A stretch of 64,000 nucleotides of DNA from JBOGOC01 sp050747525 (GTDB taxonomy: Bacteria > Acidobacteriota > Polarisedimenticolia > JACPZX01 > DASXTC01), in contig JBOGOC010000080.1 of assembly GCA_050747525.1 (NCBI GenBank), positions 1 through 64,000 of the forward strand, read 5' to 3'. The notes below the pieces were generated by a model that saw only the letters and a program-made list of their open reading frames with translations, did not search any database and had not been told where the DNA came from. Of the stretch, positions 1-8,632 are shown in pieces (within the stretch, counting starts at the first letter, position 1; each line of letters opens with the position of its first letter). The position numbers were made by a program, and so were the translations under genes.

Positions 1-363
<363 letters not shown>

Positions 364-537
364 AGTCAGAGCCCAGCGAAGCCGTGAGCTACCCCATATC
401 GGACACCTTCGGTCCATCCCCTCCCTCGGGGACGTCAGACGCTCGCCGTCCAGCCGCCTGGTTCTTGTAAACCAGAGGCCATCGGACGTGGTCTAAGGGG
501 TTAGGCCTCCCCGGGCTTCCTTTCCGGGAGGGCCGAG
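364..537 (+). other. 23S-to-CDS spacer with two potential hairpins
   Basis: This 174-nt spacer lies between 23S rRNA and the outer-membrane protein gene. It holds a 6-bp stem (CTGGTT 460-465 with AACCAG 472-477). It also holds a long imperfect stem of about 11 pairs (504-514 with 524-534) that overlaps the putative ribosome site GGGAGGG (526-532). I see no tRNA, no U-tract terminator and no convincing sigma-70 promoter. Read-through of the rRNA transcript into the protein gene is therefore the simplest reading, though rRNA processing stems could also lie here. Confidence 0.4.
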
Positions 538-1908
538 GTGCCGGACCTGGCCTCCGGCCGCAAGGGGGGAATGGACGTGTGTGATTGGCTTCAAGTGAGC
601 CGGAAATCGCTCCTCGTCACCGGGGGGTTGCTGGCTGGGCTGGTGCTGGCATCGCCGGCCAGAGCCGAAGACCTCAAGAACAAGTGGTACCTGGGAGGAA
701 ACATCTCTTTCCTCTCCACCATGGACGACGTCCGCAGCAACTCCAACATCATCGTGGGCAATTTTGGTGACGATGGGATCCCCTTCACCGGCGACCCCAA
801 CGAGGACCAGGGTTGCACGTCACAGGACCTGAACGAGACCGCCGGGCCGTTCTGCGACCCGAGGCCCGACGACCTGCTGGGCCGTGAGAGCACCATCGAG
901 GAGACTTTCCGCCTGGAGGTCACGGCGGGCTACGGCCTGAGCAGCTGGCTCTCGCTTCAGTTCGACGCGAGCTACTTCCAGGGAGACGTCGGCCCGGTCG
1001 ACGCGTTCGTACGACAGGCGTTCCTGGGCTCGAACATCGGGTCGCAGGCGGTTGGCTTCGCGGCGCTTCAGGAGACGGTCATCCCGGTACAGGCTGGTGA
1101 GATCACCGAGATCCCCATCTCGCTGAGCGGCGTCATCCGCTTCCGCAAGGACAGTCCATTGAACCCGTACCTGATGTTCGGTGGCGGCATCATCTTCGCC
1201 GAGATGGACGTGGACGACGAGGTGGCCGCCCTCAACCAGCGGCTGGCCGGCGCTCATATCCGTGGCGCACGCAGCGAGTGGAACAACGACATCACCCCGG
1301 ATGGGTTCGCCGAGGAACGCGCGGCTGGCACGGTCCCCTTCCAGTGGCCCGTGAACGTCAACGTCGAGGACGCGCTGGAGTGGCACATCGGAGCCGGCGC
1401 CGAGTATTTTTTCAACGACCGGTTCAGCATGGTGTTCGACGCCCGCTACATGTTCGCGGATCAGTCGGTCAACATCACGGTCGGCTCACACGATCAGGTC
1501 GACCTGGTCATCTTCTCGGAGCACATGTTTCGCGAGGACGGAACCACCAAGTTCTTCGGCAGCGGAACAGGCCAGGCGCCGAACACGCTATGTGAAGATT
1601 CGATCGTCCGAAGAGCAGATGGCACGATCCTAAGGGTTGGCAAAGGCTGCGATCCGGCCGGTGACGACCCCCCCGGCCGACGGGTTTCGTGCAACCACAA
1701 CGACCCTACCGACCCGCCCGGTGGACGGCCCGGAGATTTCGACAACAGCGGTTCTGTCCCCGGCGACGCAGATATCTGCTATGACAGAAACGTCTTCGTT
1801 GCGTCCAACGCCGGAGTAGACGGCCCAGATGGTATATTCGTCGTGCAAGGCGGCAAGATTGATTTGGATGGCCTGACCGTGGCCCTGGGCTTCAGGGTCC
1901 ACTGGTAG
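538..1908 (+). CDS. Outer-membrane beta-barrel protein encoded inside the rRNA operon
   Basis: This 456-residue protein is exported: basic residues R22-K23 precede a hydrophobic run (24-38) and a signal-peptidase site after ASPARA (about 43). The mature part alternates polar and hydrophobic residues, with segments such as NPYLMFGGGIIF and FSMVFDARYMF. It ends in an aromatic residue (ALGFRVHW), as barrel substrates of the Bam machinery do. The fold resembles OmpW/OprF-type barrels, but the family is not certain. A long loop near 380-420 is rich in Gly, Pro and Asp. The GTG start at 538 is preceded by GGGAGGG at 526-532. ATG 571 is the alternative and would give a 32-residue signal peptide, but its G-run abuts the codon. 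The gene lies between 23S and 5S rRNA on the same strand and ends 26 nt before 5S, so it probably depends on rRNA operon transcription. No promoter of its own was seen. Confidence 0.85.
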   Translation: MPDLASGRKGGMDVCDWLQVSRKSLLVTGGLLAGLVLASPARAEDLKNKWYLGGNISFLSTMDDVRSNSNIIVGNFGDDGIPFTGDPNEDQGCTSQDLNETAGPFCDPRPDDLLGRESTIEETFRLEVTAGYGLSSWLSLQFDASYFQGDVGPVDAFVRQAFLGSNIGSQAVGFAALQETVIPVQAGEITEIPISLSGVIRFRKDSPLNPYLMFGGGIIFAEMDVDDEVAALNQRLAGAHIRGARSEWNNDITPDGFAEERAAGTVPFQWPVNVNVEDALEWHIGAGAEYFFNDRFSMVFDARYMFADQSVNITVGSHDQVDLVIFSEHMFREDGTTKFFGSGTGQAPNTLCEDSIVRRADGTILRVGKGCDPAGDDPPGRRVSCNHNDPTDPPGGRPGDFDNSGSVPGDADICYDRNVFVASNAGVDGPDGIFVVQGGKIDLDGLTVALGFRVHW

Positions 1909-1934
1909 CCAGGAGGCTGTACAAGACACGAATT

Positions 1935-2052
<118 letters not shown>

Positions 2053-2060
2053 TTAATCGA

Positions 2061-2101
2061 AAGGCCCGCCGCCGTGATGCTCGCGGAGGCGGGCCTTTTT
2101 T
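2061..2101 (+). terminator. rRNA operon terminator
   Basis: A 10-bp perfect stem (AAGGCCCGCC 2061-2070 with GGCGGGCCTT 2088-2097) is followed by a run of six T (2096-2101). This is a classical intrinsic terminator and the first one after the 23S gene. It therefore closes a unit that includes 23S rRNA, the outer-membrane protein gene and 5S rRNA. Confidence 0.9.
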
Positions 2102-2115
2102 CTTGCCCGGGCAAG

Positions 2116-2124
2116 TGATAACAT
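2116..2124 (+). promoter_or_regulatory. Possible extended -10 promoter for yebC-ruvC
   Basis: TG-A-TAACAT (2116-2124) fits an extended -10 element. No good -35 is visible. It lies 52 nt before the yebC start, and the same TGATAnnnT form recurs before argS and the sigma-54 activator gene. This is weak evidence on its own. Confidence 0.3.
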
Positions 2125-2176
2125 CGCGGCCATCCTAGGCCGATTCGACACCCACCCCTGGAGGTTCGTTCCAGCG

Positions 2177-2920
2177 ATGTCCGGACACAGCAAATGGAGC
2201 ACAATCAAGCACAAGAAGGGAGCGCTGGATGCCAAGCGCGGACGGATCTTCACGCGCCTGATCCGTGAGATCACGGTGGCCGCCCGCGCGGGTGGCGGCG
2301 ACATCAATGGCAACGCGCGCCTGAGGTCGGCCGTCGCGGCGGCCAAGGAAGCCAACATGCCTGCCGACAACATCACGCGCGCCATCAAGAAGGGGACCGG
2401 GGAGCTCGAAGGGGGAACCATCGAGGAGGTCACCTACGAGGGGTACGGTCCGGGTGGCGTGGCGGTCATCGTCGAGACGGTCACCGACAACAAGAACCGC
2501 ACCCTTCCCGAGATCCGCCACATCTTCTCCAAGCACGGCGGCAACATGGCGGCGGCCAACGCCGTCGCCTGGATGTTCGAGAAGAAGGGCTACTTCGTCG
2601 TCGAGTCCAAGGTGGCGGCCGAAGATCAGCTCCTCGAGCTGGTGCTGGAGGCGGGCGCGGAGGACATGCGGCAGGACGGCGAGAACCAGGAGATCTTCAC
2701 CTCGCCGGAGAGCTTCGAGGCCGTGAAAGAGGCCCTCAAGCGCCGCTCGATCCCGGTGGCCTCGAGCGAGCTGGCCATGACCCCCAAGACCACCACGCGC
2801 GCCGAGGGGGCCACCGCGCGCAAGGTGCTCAACCTCATCGAAGCGCTCGAAGACCACGACGATGTCCAGCACGTGTGGGCCAACTTCGACATCGACGAGA
2901 GCGAGATGGAGTCCTCCTGA
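2177..2920 (+). CDS. yebC: YebC/PmpR family protein (TACO1 type)
   Basis: This 247-residue protein begins MSGHSKWSTIKHKKGALDA, the hallmark start of the YebC/PmpR/TACO1 family, and has the family's normal length. Members have been described as DNA-binding regulators and, more recently, as ribosome-associated factors that help translation of difficult sequences; the sequence does not decide which applies here. The conserved segments RIFTRLIREITVAAR and NMPADNITRAIKKGTG are intact. The start is ATG with GGAGG about 12 nt upstream (2160-2164). It is followed after 13 nt by ruvC, an association common in bacteria. Confidence 0.96.
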   Translation: MSGHSKWSTIKHKKGALDAKRGRIFTRLIREITVAARAGGGDINGNARLRSAVAAAKEANMPADNITRAIKKGTGELEGGTIEEVTYEGYGPGGVAVIVETVTDNKNRTLPEIRHIFSKHGGNMAAANAVAWMFEKKGYFVVESKVAAEDQLLELVLEAGAEDMRQDGENQEIFTSPESFEAVKEALKRRSIPVASSELAMTPKTTTRAEGATARKVLNLIEALEDHDDVQHVWANFDIDESEMESS

Positions 2921-2933
2921 GCGGGGCCTCCGC

Positions 2934-3428
2934 TTGAAGATCCTCGGAATCGACCCTGGCTCCACGGTCACCGGCTACGGCCTCATCAACGATGAAAAGG
3001 GGAGCCTGTCTCTCGTGGAGGCAGGTGCGCTGCGCCTGTCACGCATCCCCGATCTCCCGCAACGCCTGTGCAGGGCTGCGGATGGGGTCCGCGATCTGCT
3101 CCTGAAGCACCGCCCCGACGAGGTGTGCGTCGAGCGGGTCTTCCAGCACATCAACGTGCACTCGGCCCTGGTCCTGGCGCACGTGCGCGGCGCGGTTCTG
3201 GCCGAGATGGCGCGGGCCGGCCTGACGGTTCACGAGTACACGGCCCTCCAGATCAAGAAGGCCCTCGTCGGTGTGGGGCATGCAGACAAGGAGCAGGTGC
3301 GGGCCATGGTCAAGCGCCTGCTGCGCCTGAGCGAGATCCCCGCCCCCCACGACGTCTCCGACGCCCTCGCGGTGGCCATCTGCCACGCGCACGCGGGGGC
3401 CAGCCGCCGGCGCTGGGGGATGGCGTGA
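2934..3428 (+). CDS. ruvC: Holliday junction endonuclease RuvC
   Basis: This is a 164-residue crossover-junction resolvase that cuts Holliday junctions produced in recombination, working with RuvAB. The acidic metal-binding residues are visible: D7 in KILGIDPGS, E67 in VCVERVF, and D140/D143 in PHDVSDALA. The only start that fits is TTG at 2934, which places the first aspartate at position 7 as in E. coli RuvC. A longer in-frame start inside yebC would add residues unlike the family. The stop codon overlaps the GTG start of the next gene by four bases (GTGA), pointing to translational coupling. Confidence 0.95.
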   Translation: MKILGIDPGSTVTGYGLINDEKGSLSLVEAGALRLSRIPDLPQRLCRAADGVRDLLLKHRPDEVCVERVFQHINVHSALVLAHVRGAVLAEMARAGLTVHEYTALQIKKALVGVGHADKEQVRAMVKRLLRLSEIPAPHDVSDALAVAICHAHAGASRRRWGMA

Positions 3429-6244
3429 GGCACGGGGTCCGGGCGGCCCTGGCCGCCTTGATCGTCATCGTCATCGGCGGGCTCGCCGTCGGCTGGGTGT
3501 GCGTCACCCGCATCCCCGAAGGGAGCGTGGGTCTGCGCCGGGACCCCTCGGAGGAAATCCTCACTCCCGGGCTTCACTGGCACCCTCCCGTCCGGGGGCC
3601 CGTCGTCTTCCCGGCCGGGCCCAGGACATTCCGGGGTGAAGCGCGCGTCCTGACCGCGGAAGGGGCGGCCCGGCTCGTCCCGTGGGAGCTGTCTCTCGAC
3701 CTGGCCAAGGCCCGTCCCGAAGGGGCCGGCAGCGTAGGGGGCCGGCTTGCCGGCGGAGCCACGATCGACGAGGCGGTCGCGATCGCTGTGGAGGAAGCGC
3801 TCCCCGCGGGAGTGGATGCGGCCGCCGCACGCCTGGCTCCTCTGGGGTTGGTCCCCGGCTCTCTGCGTACGCAGGCTCATCGGCTCGCCTCGGAGGCGGT
3901 GACCGGCGAGGCGCCAGCCGCGGAGCACCCGCTGAAGGCCGGCTATGCCGGTCCGGACGCTCCGGTGCTGCTCATCGGCCTGGATGCCGCCGACTGGGAC
4001 CTGATGGCCCCCATGATGGACCGCGGGCAGCTGCCACACATGGCGCGCCTGCGCGAGCGAGGAGCCTGGGGAATCCTGCGCTCCATGCGACCGACGCTGT
4101 CCCCCATCCTCTGGACCACCATCGTCACGGGGAGGCCGCCGGCAGAGCACGGGATCCTGGATTTCCTGGTGCGCGACGCGGCCACGGGACAGGAGGTCCC
4201 CATCTCCCGCCTCTCGCGCCGCGTCAAGTCGATCTGGAACATCGCCAGCGATCTGCAAGTCCCGAGCACCACGGTAGCGTGGTGGGCCACCTGGCCCGCC
4301 GAGCGGGTTCTTGGCGCGATGGTGACCGACCGCGTGGCCTACTCGCTGTTCGACCTGCCGCTGGAGGGCTCGGAAGCGGGAGCGGTGTACCCGCCCGATC
4401 TGATGGCCGATCTGGGGCGGCTGCGGGTGGATGCGCAGGACATCGAGTACGAGGACGTCCGGTCCATCGTGCCCATCGACGCCGTGCGCTTCGAGAAGGC
4501 CCGCGCGGCGCTCGACACGCAGGACAGCTTCCGCGATCCGGTGAGCCACCTCATCAAGGTGATCGCCAGCACGAAGACCTATCACCAGATGGCGCGCCAT
4601 CTCCTGACAGCCCGCCGCACCCCCCTGACCCTCGTCTACTACCAGGGGATCGACGAGGTGAACCACAGGTTCGCGCACTACCTGCCGCCTGCCATGGCCC
4701 TCGTGAAGGACGAAGACCCCGCTGTCCGCCGCGCCTTCGCGGAGGCCGTGCCCGGTTTCTACTGGCTTCAGGACCGGCTCGTGGGAGAGCTGGTGGAGGC
4801 GGCCGGCCCGGACGCCCTGGTGATGGTGGTGTCGGACCACGGTTTCGCCAACGGAGACGAGCGCCCCGCGTACCAGCCGCCCGACATCGAGGCGCGCCCC
4901 GGCCTGTGGCACACCTTGGACGGAGTGTTCATGGCCGCGGGCCCCGGAGTGCGGCCCGGAAGGCTGCGCGAGCCCCTCGAGCTGCTGGACGTGATGCCCA
5001 CGCTGCTCGCCGCGCTGGGGCTTCCCAGGGCGGACGACATGCCGGGCCGGGTGGCCGATGAAATTTTCTCGGCCGCGGGAGGCCCGGCCGGGCGCTCCGG
5101 CGTGCGCATCGCCAGCTACGACCAGGCCGGTGCCCCGCTCGGAGCCGAGCCTTCGCCCACCGGCTCCACCGTGGATCGGGAGATGATGGCCAGGCTCGAG
5201 GCACTGGGGTACATCCAGAGCGGTGGGTCCTCAACCCCGCAGTCGGCCGGCACCGCCACCGCGACCTACCACGTGAACGCAGGCCAGGTCTTTCTGCAGG
5301 CCAACGAGCTGGACCGGGCGCGGGCGGCGTTCGAGGAGGCCAGGAAGCTCGCGCCCCACTTCGATGCGCCCCGGCTGGGGCTGGCGCAGGTGGAGGTGAT
5401 GCGCGGGCACCCGGAGGCGGCCCTTCCCTACATCGAGGAGACGCTGCGTGCAGGAGACCCCCTGCCGGGACTGTTCGTGCGCGCGGCCCGCGTGTACGTC
5501 GGCGCGCATCGTGAGAAGCAGGGGATGGCGTTCCTGGGCTCCCTCGATCTGCAGGGGCTGCGGGATGCCTCGCGATGGTGTGCGGTGGGGCTGCTTCACG
5601 AGTCCCTGAAAGAGACAGGGGAGGCCCTGACGTTCCATCGCAAGGCGCTGGCGATCGAGCCGGGCCTCGAGAGATCGCTGCAGAGCGTCTACCGGCTCAT
5701 GAGGCAGGGTGACGATCTCGAAAGCCTGGCGACGCTCCTGAAGCGAGGGATGCAGGCGCAGAAGCAGTCCACGCGTACGCGGTCGGCCAACTGGCTGGCC
5801 CTCACGCGCGAGGCGCAGGGACGCCGCGCAGAGGCGATCGACATTCTGTCGACGGCCGTGAAGGACGCTCCGTCCGACCTGATGACCCTGATCAACCTGG
5901 GCTCCATGCTCGTGCGGGAGAACCGTCCCGCCGAGGGGCTCCCCTGGCTGGAGCGGGCCTATTCTGAACGTCCGACCAGCCACGAAGTGCTGGTGAATCT
6001 CATCGTGGCCCACGGCAAGCTGGGCCACCTCGACCGGGCGCGCGCCGTGTACGAGGAGGCCGAGCGGTCCGCCCGCCCCGGCGACCCGGCTGCCCAGCGG
6101 CACAACGCCATGGCTTTCGCGGCCTTCCTCAACGACGATCTGGTCCTGGCCGGCCAGCAGATCGAGATGTCCCTCCAACTGGATCCGAAGCAGTCCGACG
6201 CCCTGCGGCTCAAGGCGGAGATCGATCGACGCCGAAAAGGTTGA
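3425..6244 (+). CDS. Membrane-anchored type I phosphodiesterase with TPR domain
   Basis: This is a 939-residue, three-part protein. Residues 5-24 form one membrane segment. They are followed by a region whose start (PEGSVGLRRD, LTPGLHWH) resembles the entry of an SPFH/band 7 domain. From about 185 comes an alkaline-phosphatase-superfamily phosphodiesterase domain. It has a metal aspartate in LLIGLDAADWD, a Ser/Thr nucleophile region TLSPILWTTIVTG (~223-235), DHGF near 470 and a late GLWHTLDGVF histidine segment. Residues ~612-938 are tetratricopeptide repeats. The substrate is unknown. The GTG start overlaps the ruvC stop and has GGGGGA just before it. An unrelated membrane hydrolase thus sits between ruvC and ruvA. 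Confidence 0.85.
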   Translation: MRHGVRAALAALIVIVIGGLAVGWVCVTRIPEGSVGLRRDPSEEILTPGLHWHPPVRGPVVFPAGPRTFRGEARVLTAEGAARLVPWELSLDLAKARPEGAGSVGGRLAGGATIDEAVAIAVEEALPAGVDAAAARLAPLGLVPGSLRTQAHRLASEAVTGEAPAAEHPLKAGYAGPDAPVLLIGLDAADWDLMAPMMDRGQLPHMARLRERGAWGILRSMRPTLSPILWTTIVTGRPPAEHGILDFLVRDAATGQEVPISRLSRRVKSIWNIASDLQVPSTTVAWWATWPAERVLGAMVTDRVAYSLFDLPLEGSEAGAVYPPDLMADLGRLRVDAQDIEYEDVRSIVPIDAVRFEKARAALDTQDSFRDPVSHLIKVIASTKTYHQMARHLLTARRTPLTLVYYQGIDEVNHRFAHYLPPAMALVKDEDPAVRRAFAEAVPGFYWLQDRLVGELVEAAGPDALVMVVSDHGFANGDERPAYQPPDIEARPGLWHTLDGVFMAAGPGVRPGRLREPLELLDVMPTLLAALGLPRADDMPGRVADEIFSAAGGPAGRSGVRIASYDQAGAPLGAEPSPTGSTVDREMMARLEALGYIQSGGSSTPQSAGTATATYHVNAGQVFLQANELDRARAAFEEARKLAPHFDAPRLGLAQVEVMRGHPEAALPYIEETLRAGDPLPGLFVRAARVYVGAHREKQGMAFLGSLDLQGLRDASRWCAVGLLHESLKETGEALTFHRKALAIEPGLERSLQSVYRLMRQGDDLESLATLLKRGMQAQKQSTRTRSANWLALTREAQGRRAEAIDILSTAVKDAPSDLMTLINLGSMLVRENRPAEGLPWLERAYSERPTSHEVLVNLIVAHGKLGHLDRARAVYEEAERSARPGDPAAQRHNAMAFAAFLNDDLVLAGQQIEMSLQLDPKQSDALRLKAEIDRRRKG

Positions 6245-6253
6245 CGAGGCCGA

Positions 6254-6281
6254 TGGCCCCGCTGGCCGCGCAGGCTATAAT
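6254..6281 (+). promoter_or_regulatory. Promoter for ruvAB with consensus -10
   Basis: A perfect TATAAT (6276-6281) lies 30 nt before the ruvA ATG. A partial -35 (TGGCCC, 6254-6259) sits 16 bp upstream. The predicted transcript start is near 6288 and leaves room for the GAGGG ribosome site at 6299-6303. It lets ruvAB be expressed apart from the upstream phosphodiesterase gene. Confidence 0.55.
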
Positions 6282-6311
6282 GGCGCGCGCGTCTCGCGAG
6301 GGCACGGCTCG

Positions 6312-6980
6312 ATGATCGCCAGACTCACCGGATGTCTGATCGAAAAGGAGCCGCACCAGTTGATCGTCGAGGCCGGTGGTGTGGGCTACCGTGTGTGCAC
6401 GCCGCTGTCCACGTTCATCGTCCTTCCCCCCGAGGGATCCCAGGTCACGCTGCGCGTCCACACGCACGTGCGTGAAGACGCCATCGCCCTGTACGGCTTC
6501 GGCACCCGCATCGAGCAGGACCTGTTCGAGCGTCTCATCGAGATCTCGGGCATAGGGCCGCGGCTCGGGTTGGCCATCCTCTCGGGCCTGCCGGCCGAGG
6601 AGCTGATGTCCGCCATCTCCGATGGCGACGCCGCGCGGCTGCGCGCCATCCCGGGCGTGGGGCCCAAGACCGCCGATCGGATGGTGCTCGAGCTGCGCGA
6701 CCGTGTGCGGAATCTGCGTCCCACCTCGCGCGAAGCGCGCCATCCGGATGACGGACACTCCGACGTGCGGCGCGACGTGGTGTCGGCCCTCGTCAATCTC
6801 GGGTACCAGGTCCAGCAGGCGGAAGAGGCGGTGCGGCGCGCCGCCACCGGTCAGTCCGCCGGCCCGGCCGATGCATCCCAGGGCAGCGGAGCCGATCAGC
6901 TCCAGCAGCTCCTGAAGCGATCCCTGCAGTTCATCGGCGGTGCTCGCATGGGCGAGGCGGGCTCCAGGAGCGGCCGGTGA
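6312..6980 (+). CDS. ruvA: Holliday junction branch migration protein RuvA
   Basis: This 222-residue protein forms the tetramer that binds the four-way junction and loads the RuvB motor. The N-terminal OB-fold begins MIARLTGCLIEKEPHQLIVE. Two helix-hairpin-helix motifs follow (GIGPRLGLAILSGLP near 75-95 and IPGVGPKTADRMVLEL near 113-130). The C-terminal RuvB-contacting domain (about 155-215) is present after a flexible linker. The start is ATG with GAGGG eight bases upstream. The stop overlaps the ruvB GTG start by four bases. Confidence 0.97.
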   Translation: MIARLTGCLIEKEPHQLIVEAGGVGYRVCTPLSTFIVLPPEGSQVTLRVHTHVREDAIALYGFGTRIEQDLFERLIEISGIGPRLGLAILSGLPAEELMSAISDGDAARLRAIPGVGPKTADRMVLELRDRVRNLRPTSREARHPDDGHSDVRRDVVSALVNLGYQVQQAEEAVRRAATGQSAGPADASQGSGADQLQQLLKRSLQFIGGARMGEAGSRSGR

Positions 6981-8014
6981 AAGAGAACCACGGAGACATT
7001 CTGATTCGGCCCGAAGCGGTGGCCGCGGACCTACCGTTCGACACGACGCTGCGTCCCCGCAGCCTCGACGAGTACGTCGGGCAGGCACACGTGAAGGAGA
7101 ACCTGGCCGTCTTCATCGAGGCGGCGCGCCGGCGCGGCGAGGCGCTGGATCACGTGCTGCTGTACGGCCCGCCCGGGCTGGGCAAGACCACGCTGGCGCA
7201 CATCATCGCCACCGAGCAACGCGCCACCATCCGTTGCACAGCGGGCCCGCTCATCGAAAAGGCCGGCGACCTGGCCGCCCTGCTGACCAATCTGGAGGCG
7301 GGGGACGTCCTGTTCATCGACGAGATCCACCGCCTGTCCCCGCAGCTGGAGGAGGTCCTCTATCCGGCCATGGAGGACTTCAAGCTGGACATCATCATCG
7401 GCCAGGGCCCGTCGGCGCGGTCCATCAAGATCGACCTCCCGCGCTTCACCCTGGTGGGCGCGTCCACGCGGATCGGGCTGCTCACGGCGCCGCTGCGCGA
7501 TCGATTCGGCATCGTCCATCACCTCGGCTTCTACTCCGAAGAGGAGCTGGTGGCCATCGTGGAGCGCAGCGCGCGGCTCCTGGAGGTGGCCTCGGAGTCC
7601 GCCGGCGCGCGCGAGCTGGCCCGCCGCGCCCGCGGAACGCCCCGCGTCGCCAATCGCCTGCTGCGCCGCGTGCGTGACTTCGCCCAGGTGGGAGGCGACG
7701 GGAGAATCACCGAAGAGCTGGCGCGCGACGCGCTGGAGAGGCTGCGCGTGGATCGCTACGGCCTGGACGAGACCGACCGGCGCATGCTCCTGCTCATCCT
7801 CGAGAAGTTCGAGGGGGGCCCGGTGGGGATCAACACGATCGCGGCGGCGCTGGGAGAGGAGCGCGACACCATCGAGGAGATCTACGAGCCGTACCTGATG
7901 CAGATCGGCTTCCTGGACAGGACGCCCCGGGGACGGCGCATCACCCGTCTGGCCTGCCGGCACCTGGGGCACGAGCTGCCCCCCGGCGGAGAGCAGGGGA
8001 CCATCTGGTCCTAG
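6977..8014 (+). CDS. ruvB: Holliday junction branch migration helicase RuvB
   Basis: This 345-residue AAA+ motor drives branch migration with RuvA. The sequence has Walker A GPPGLGKT (about 64-71), Walker B LFIDEIHRL (about 113-120), sensor 1 GASTRIG, the arginine-finger segment LRDRFGIVHHL, sensor 2 RGTPRVANRLLRR and the winged-helix C-terminus (EIYEPYLMQIGFLDRTPRGR). The GTG start overlaps the ruvA stop (GTGA). Length and order are normal. Confidence 0.98.
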   Translation: MKENHGDILIRPEAVAADLPFDTTLRPRSLDEYVGQAHVKENLAVFIEAARRRGEALDHVLLYGPPGLGKTTLAHIIATEQRATIRCTAGPLIEKAGDLAALLTNLEAGDVLFIDEIHRLSPQLEEVLYPAMEDFKLDIIIGQGPSARSIKIDLPRFTLVGASTRIGLLTAPLRDRFGIVHHLGFYSEEELVAIVERSARLLEVASESAGARELARRARGTPRVANRLLRRVRDFAQVGGDGRITEELARDALERLRVDRYGLDETDRRMLLLILEKFEGGPVGINTIAAALGEERDTIEEIYEPYLMQIGFLDRTPRGRRITRLACRHLGHELPPGGEQGTIWS

Positions 8015-8021
8015 TTCCTCG

Positions 8022-8050
8022 TTGACAGCCTTCCGCCATGCATCTACCCT
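8022..8050 (+). promoter_or_regulatory. bioY promoter abutting the start codon
   Basis: A perfect -35 TTGACA (8022-8027) is followed by a 17-bp spacer and -10 TACCCT (8045-8050, TANNNT type). Only seven bases separate the -10 from the bioY ATG, so transcription would begin at or next to the A of the start codon. No ribosome site is present, which is what a leaderless mRNA would look like. Confidence 0.6.
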
Positions 8051-8057
8051 GACCCGC

Positions 8058-8630
8058 ATGTCGACCCGGGTCATCACCCGCTCTCAGGCCCCCGCCCTCT
8101 CGCGCAGGGTCGCCCCGCCGGTGCTGTTCGCCGTTCTCATGGTCATGGGCAGCTGGATCCGTGTGCCGCTGCCGGGGAACCCGCTTCCGGTCACCATGCA
8201 GGTCGTGGTGGTGCTGCTGGCGGGGGCCGTGCTCAGCCCCGCCGGCGCCGCGTCGTCCGTGGCGCTGTTCCTGACTGCGGGGATGGCGGGGCTTCCGGTC
8301 TTCGCGGGGGGCTCGTCGGGGCCGGCCTACATGATGGGCCTGTCGGGCGGATACCTGATCGGCTTCGTGGCGGGAGTGACCCTCGAAGCCTGGCTCCTGC
8401 GCGACCGCAACCTGGGCTTCTGGCGCGTTTCGGCGGCCATGGCGGCGGCGGTGCTGACGATTCACATGCTGGGCGCGCTCTATATGGCCCTGTACATGGG
8501 CGGCGCTTTCAGCTTCGCGGCATCGAGCGCCGCGGCCTTCCTTCCGATCGACGTCCTCAAGATCGCCACGGCGGCCGGCCTGGTGGCAGGCGGCGCCTCC
8601 TGGAAGCGCCGGGGCGCCCGGGAAAACTAG
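8058..8630 (+). CDS. bioY: Biotin transporter BioY (ECF S component)
   Basis: This 190-residue integral membrane protein is the substrate-binding S component that captures biotin for energy-coupling-factor transporters. About six hydrophobic segments are visible. The family signatures are VRVPLPGNPLPVTMQ-like (here IRVPLPGNPLPVTMQVVVV) and LPVFAGGSSGPAYMMGLSGGY. No ATPase or T component lies nearby, so it would use a shared EcfAT module or act alone. ATG 8058 was chosen because an upstream in-frame TTG at 8022 lies inside the -35 element. It is the first gene after ruvB and is followed two bases later by larE. Confidence 0.93.
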   Translation: MSTRVITRSQAPALSRRVAPPVLFAVLMVMGSWIRVPLPGNPLPVTMQVVVVLLAGAVLSPAGAASSVALFLTAGMAGLPVFAGGSSGPAYMMGLSGGYLIGFVAGVTLEAWLLRDRNLGFWRVSAAMAAAVLTIHMLGALYMALYMGGAFSFAASSAAAFLPIDVLKIATAAGLVAGGASWKRRGAREN

Positions 8631-8632
8631 CC

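Noticed and set aside
504..534. Terminator after 23S rRNA
   Set aside because: The stem is imperfect and no U-tract follows; it runs into the ribosome site of the next gene.
571..1908. ATG 571 as start of the outer-membrane protein
   Set aside because: It gives a reasonable signal peptide, but the G-run directly touches the ATG, whereas GTG 538 has GGGAGGG at good spacing. Kept only as an alternative.
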